A stretch of 64,000 nucleotides of DNA, taken from NCBI RefSeq assembly GCF_040813715.1, contig NZ_JBFOCH010000007.1, one strand, 5' to 3'. Positions 60,907-64,000 of the stretch are shown one piece after another (the stretch's first letter is position 1; each line of letters begins with the position of its first letter). Origin of the DNA: Mesorhizobium_K marinum. GTDB taxonomy: Bacteria; Pseudomonadota; Alphaproteobacteria; Rhizobiales; Rhizobiaceae. The notes beneath the pieces were generated by a model that saw only the letters and a list, made by a program, of their open reading frames with translations, was not told where the DNA came from and ran no database searches. A program made the translations under genes and the position numbers.

Positions 60907-62540
60907 GCCGCCGCCTCCTGGTGCGCCCACTTGCGCAGGATCGATGCCGTGCGCTCCTCATTGAGATCCACCATGCGGGCGAGCCTGTCCTGCGGGGCGG
61001 GGCGGATCTTCTGGCGCAGTTCGTCGAGCGGCGTCGGCGCTGGTCGCGCGGCGGAGGTTGCGGCTGCCTTGGCCTCGGCATCGGCCTCGGGGCCAGGCAG
61101 GGAGCGCTGCACCTCCTCGAAGCTCGGGCCGGCGATGGCCGGTGCAGCCGGCTTGCCAATCGCCGCGACCATCGGCTTCAGCCCGAAGAAGGCGACCAGG
61201 AAGACGACGACGATGAACGCCGCGGCGTTGATCATTGTGCCGGCATGGCTGCCGAGTGCGGCCATGATGCCGGGTTCCTCGATTTCGACGCCGTCGAGGC
61301 CGTCGATGAACTCGACCGCGGATACGTTGACGACGTCGCCGCGCGCTTCGCTGTAGCCGGTCGCCGAGGAGACGAGAGCCTGGATCTCGGCGACGCGCTC
61401 GGCGATCTTCTCGGGCGTGGCGTCGGCCCCGAGGATTGCCGCGAGGCGTTCGCGATTGACCACCACAGCGATCGACATCTTGGTCACCGTGTAGCCGTTG
61501 CTGACGGTCGCCACGCGCTTCGAATTCATCTCGTAGTTGGTGGTCTCCTCCTTGCGCTCGCTCTGCGCGGAGGATTGCGGGCCCTCGGTCGTGGTGGGAT
61601 CGGCTTCGGGCAGGTTCTGCTCGACGCTTGTCGTCGATCCTGCCGATTTCTGGCTGTTGTTCTCGTTGGCGCGCACGATCTGCACGGAGCGCTCCACGCG
61701 CGATTCCGGATCGAAGGTGGTCTCCTCGGTCTGGCGCGTGTCGGTGTTGACCTCGGCCTTCACGCTGGCGCGGAAGTTGTCGGGCCCGAGATAGGGGGCG
61801 AGCGCCCGGCGGATGTTGTCCTCGATCTGCGTTTCGACCGTCCGCTCGACGCCGAACGAGCGGCTGACGCTGGTGTTGTTGGGATCGTCGCCGGCGGCAA
61901 GCAACGTGCCCGAGGAGTCGAGTACGGTGACGTCGGCGGCGTTGAGGCCCGGCACGGCCGCGGCTACGAGGTAGCGGATCGACGAGGCGGCGCGGCCGGC
62001 GTCCATCTCCGATGCGCGGATGACCACCGAAGCCGACGGTTTCTGGCCGTCGCGGCGGAAGTTGGCGCGCTCGGACATGACGATGTGCACGCGTGCGGCG
62101 CGAATGCCGGCGATCGACTGGATGGTGCGCGAAATCTCCCCTTCGAGCGCGCGCACCCGGGTGATCTGCTGCATGAACGAGGTGAGGCCGAGCGAGCCGA
62201 CATTGTCGAAGAGTTCGTAGCCGGCGTTGGCGCTGGTCGGCAGCCCCTTCTCGGCGAGTAGCATGCGCGCCTGCGCGGTCGTGCCGGCGGGCACCAGGAC
62301 AGTCGTGCCGTCGGCGGCGACATCGAAACCGATGCCGGCCTCGCCCAGAACCAGGCCGATCTGGTTCACGTCGGAACGCTCGAGGCCGACATAGAGCGTG
62401 TCATAAGCCGGCCGGTTGAGGTAGATCGAGGCGACCAGGATGACGGTGAGCACGAGAGCAAGGACGCCGCCCATCAGGGCGATCCGGCGCGGACCGAAAT
62501 CCTTGAGGTTCTGAACGACGGCGTTCAATTGCTCGGGCAC
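60903..62540 (-). CDS. fliF: Flagellar MS-ring protein FliF
   Basis: A 545-residue protein that builds the MS ring in the inner membrane, the base on which the motor and export gate assemble. There is an N-terminal membrane helix (residues about 22-42), ring-forming domains with YLNRPAYDTLYVGLERSDVNQIGLVLGEAGIGFDV and RVHIVMSERANFRRDGQKPSASVVI, and a second helix near residues 440-460. The C-terminal tail (RKWAHQ) binds FliG. The start is a GTG at 62540. It heads the coupled set fliF-fliH-like-motB-motC-fliK. Confidence 0.95.
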   Translation of the reverse strand: MPEQLNAVVQNLKDFGPRRIALMGGVLALVLTVILVASIYLNRPAYDTLYVGLERSDVNQIGLVLGEAGIGFDVAADGTTVLVPAGTTAQARMLLAEKGLPTSANAGYELFDNVGSLGLTSFMQQITRVRALEGEISRTIQSIAGIRAARVHIVMSERANFRRDGQKPSASVVIRASEMDAGRAASSIRYLVAAAVPGLNAADVTVLDSSGTLLAAGDDPNNTSVSRSFGVERTVETQIEDNIRRALAPYLGPDNFRASVKAEVNTDTRQTEETTFDPESRVERSVQIVRANENNSQKSAGSTTSVEQNLPEADPTTTEGPQSSAQSERKEETTNYEMNSKRVATVSNGYTVTKMSIAVVVNRERLAAILGADATPEKIAERVAEIQALVSSATGYSEARGDVVNVSAVEFIDGLDGVEIEEPGIMAALGSHAGTMINAAAFIVVVFLVAFFGLKPMVAAIGKPAAPAIAGPSFEEVQRSLPGPEADAEAKAAATSAARPAPTPLDELRQKIRPAPQDRLARMVDLNEERTASILRKWAHQEAAA

Positions 62541-62711
62541 TGATCTTTGCTCCCGCCTTCTCCAGGACACCTGCCGGCGGCGAACCGCTCGGCATGGACG
62601 ATCCGCTGCTTCGACCACGGGAGCCTAGGCTGCGAAGCTTGTGCGAGGATGAAATGGGCTGGATGCTGCAGGAAGAAAATGTTGCCGAAAAAGCTTTCGG
62701 AACAAATAGCT

Positions 62712-62755
62712 AGGGCCTGAAGCGATCCCTTTTCGGGAACGATTCAGGCCCTTTT
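62712..62755. terminator. Terminator between flagellin and fliF
   Basis: AGGGCCTGAA (62712-62721) pairs with TTCAGGCCCT (62743-62752), with an inner GATCCC/GGGAAC pairing around a TTTTC loop and TTTT after it. It lies 47 bases beyond the flagellin stop. The T run faces the plus strand, the A run on the other side allows weaker use on the minus strand. Confidence 0.75.
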
Positions 62756-62798
62756 CAAGCGATCCGGTGTGACGAATGCCGGAAGCTTAGAGACCGGA

Positions 62799-63794
62799 TC
62801 AGTTCTGGAAGAGCGACAGCACCCGCTGGGCGTTGCTGTTGGCGATCTGCAGCGACTGGATGCCCAGCTGCTGCTGGACCTGCAGGGCCTGGAGCCTGGT
62901 CGATTCCTTGTTCATGTCGGCATCAACGAGCTGACCGACGCCGCGTTCGATGGAATCCATCAGGCTGGTGGTGAATTCCTTCTGCAGATCGATCTGCTTC
63001 TTGGCCGCGCCGAGCAGCGTTGCCGCGTCGGCGATTTCCGAGAGCGTCTGGTCGGCGACCGTGATCATCTGGGTGATCTGCGCGTCGGTGAAGCCGACCA
63101 CCGTCAACGTCGAGACCGAGTAGCCATCGGTCGCGGCGATCGTGTTGGCGACGCCGGCGGTCGCGGTGTCGTCGCGCACGCCGGTGGTGGCGAGACGCAG
63201 GCCTTCAACGATGCCGCGCGTCTCGGCGGTGGTGGCGGCGGAATCGTAGAGCTTGATCGACTGGACGTCGATCTTGATCTTGGCGAGCACCACGTTGCCG
63301 GCCGCATCGCGCGTGAAGGACGAGACGATCTCCGCATCGGCGTGCACGCCGGCGGCCGGATTGCCGGCCGCGACGGTCGCATTGACCGAGAGCCAGTTGG
63401 TGCCGGAGAAGCTCGCGGAGTCGGCGAAGCTCTTGAGCTGCGTCTGGAGCGCCTCGATCTCGGACTGGATCTTGTCCTTGTTCTCGGCGCTGGCGCCAAC
63501 CGCCGCGACGAGCTTGACCTTGATCTCGTCGACCCGCTCCATGATCTTGTTCATCGCCGTGTAGGCGGTGTCGACCTTGGAAGCGCCGAGGCCCAGTGCG
63601 TCCTGGACGACCGAGAGGGCCTTGTTGTCGGAACGCATGGTGGTCGCGATCGACCAGTATGCGGCGTTGTCCTTGGCCTCGGACACGCGATAGCCGGTGG
63701 AGATGCGGTTCTGCGTAGTCTCGAGCGACTTGTTTGTCGCGCTGAGAGTCTGAAGCGCCGTCATCGCCGAAGCGTTCGTCATGATGCTTGACAC
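62799..63794 (-). CDS. flaA: Flagellin
   Basis: A 331-residue filament subunit. The conserved N-terminal helix (SSIMTNASAMTALQTLSATNKSLETTQNRISTGYRV, then DNAAYWSIATTMRSDNKALSVVQDALGLG) and C-terminal helix (GVGQLVDADMNKESTRLQALQVQQQLGIQSLQIANSNAQRVLSLFQN) match rhizobial flagellins. The GTG at 63794 is chosen because it gives the family N-terminus and AAGGGG lies upstream; an ATG at 63782 is possible. FlbT and FlaF in this window probably control its mRNA. Only one flagellin gene is seen; rhizobia often have several in tandem, and others may lie beyond the right edge. Confidence 0.93.
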   Translation of the reverse strand: MSSIMTNASAMTALQTLSATNKSLETTQNRISTGYRVSEAKDNAAYWSIATTMRSDNKALSVVQDALGLGASKVDTAYTAMNKIMERVDEIKVKLVAAVGASAENKDKIQSEIEALQTQLKSFADSASFSGTNWLSVNATVAAGNPAAGVHADAEIVSSFTRDAAGNVVLAKIKIDVQSIKLYDSAATTAETRGIVEGLRLATTGVRDDTATAGVANTIAATDGYSVSTLTVVGFTDAQITQMITVADQTLSEIADAATLLGAAKKQIDLQKEFTTSLMDSIERGVGQLVDADMNKESTRLQALQVQQQLGIQSLQIANSNAQRVLSLFQN

Positions 63795-63920
63795 GATACT
63801 CACCCCTTCTTCGATCAGCCTGCCGGCCCCCAAAGACCGGATCAAATCGCCTGAAGGAAGCGTCATGCCAGGGGCGGCCTCATGCCGCCTTTGCCGTCAT
63901 GGTCCGCCCGCCATAGCGAT

Positions 63921-63952
63921 TGGTTAACCATGACTACAGGCATATGGTTAAC
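63921..63952. promoter_or_regulatory. Inverted CtrA-type sites upstream of flagellin
   Basis: TTAACCAT at 63924-63931 and its inverse ATGGTTAA at 63944-63951 are separated by 12 bases. The block lies about 130 bases upstream of the flagellin GTG. TTAACCAT is a half-site form used by CtrA at flagellar promoters in alphaproteobacteria; the inverted layout would place two dimers face to face. The left site is also the centre of a perfect 10-bp palindrome TGGTTAACCA. Confidence 0.45.
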
Positions 63953-64000
63953 AGCCGATTAAGCGCATATTCCCTTCGGTAACCTTTTGCCACCCGTTTC

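Overview
The window is GC-rich chromosomal DNA from an alphaproteobacterium of the order Hyphomicrobiales (Rhizobiales), most like the Phyllobacteriaceae (Mesorhizobium/Aminobacter/Nitratireductor type). The evidence is the rhizobial flagellar set (FtcR, FlaF, FlbT, MotC, a FlaA-type flagellin), a homospermidine synthase, an alphaproteobacterial ornithine decarboxylase with a long speF-like leader, CtrA-type TTAA sites, and many GTG/TTG starts. No tRNA, rRNA, CRISPR array, insertion sequence or prophage was recognised.

The assembly carries nine single N bases (853, 3398, 20505, 38184, 42524, 52630, 56038, 57387, 58241). Each sits between two nearly identical copies of the same 54-244 bp, as when two overlapping contig ends were joined without merging. 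Seven genes (gatC, an amidase, a DUF882 gene, a tetR gene, flgK, fliK, motC) contain such a join and look duplicated or frameshifted; merging the copies restores normal reading frames. Most copy differences are synonymous or noncoding, so the contigs probably came from closely related strains.

Layout. 1-4.2 kb: a partial lipoprotein, a galactitol-type PTS permease in the order IIC-IIA-IIB, and an amidase. 4.3-9.4 kb: homospermidine synthase, a LacI regulator with twin operators in front of a MoaF-like/membrane-protein pair, and an exported RidA-family protein divergent from a TetR regulator across twin palindromes. 9.5-19 kb: ilvD, an ECF41 sigma factor with its carboxymuconolactone-decarboxylase partner, then a minus-strand run pepF-pabB-pabC-DUF3445 and a sigma-54 activator. 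19-31 kb: DUF882 protein, KDPG aldolase, muramidase, tRNA hydroxylase TrhO, a TerB-like protein, a possible small RNA behind a CtrA box, two SDRs, a LysE exporter, an aminotransferase, acetyltransferase and a His-rich cation exporter. 31-42 kb: a NicO Ni/Co transporter with DUF1007 partner, an amidase/LysR pair, a response regulator with a hybrid kinase, TetR, GST/HxlR, and leader-controlled ornithine decarboxylase. 42.4-63.8 kb: a large minus-strand flagellar region, interrupted between fliQ and flhA by an acyl-CoA-dehydrogenase-like gene and its divergent HxlR regulator.

How it fits together: ornithine decarboxylase supplies putrescine to homospermidine synthase. The flagellar region supplies the MS ring (FliF), stator and motor proteins (MotB, MotC), hook and hook-filament junction (FlgD, FlgE, FlgK, FlgL, FliK), part of the export gate (FlhA, FliQ, FliR), regulators (FtcR, FlaF, FlbT) and one flagellin. 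The rest is a patchwork of small operons, most of which carry their own regulator and a visible palindromic operator.
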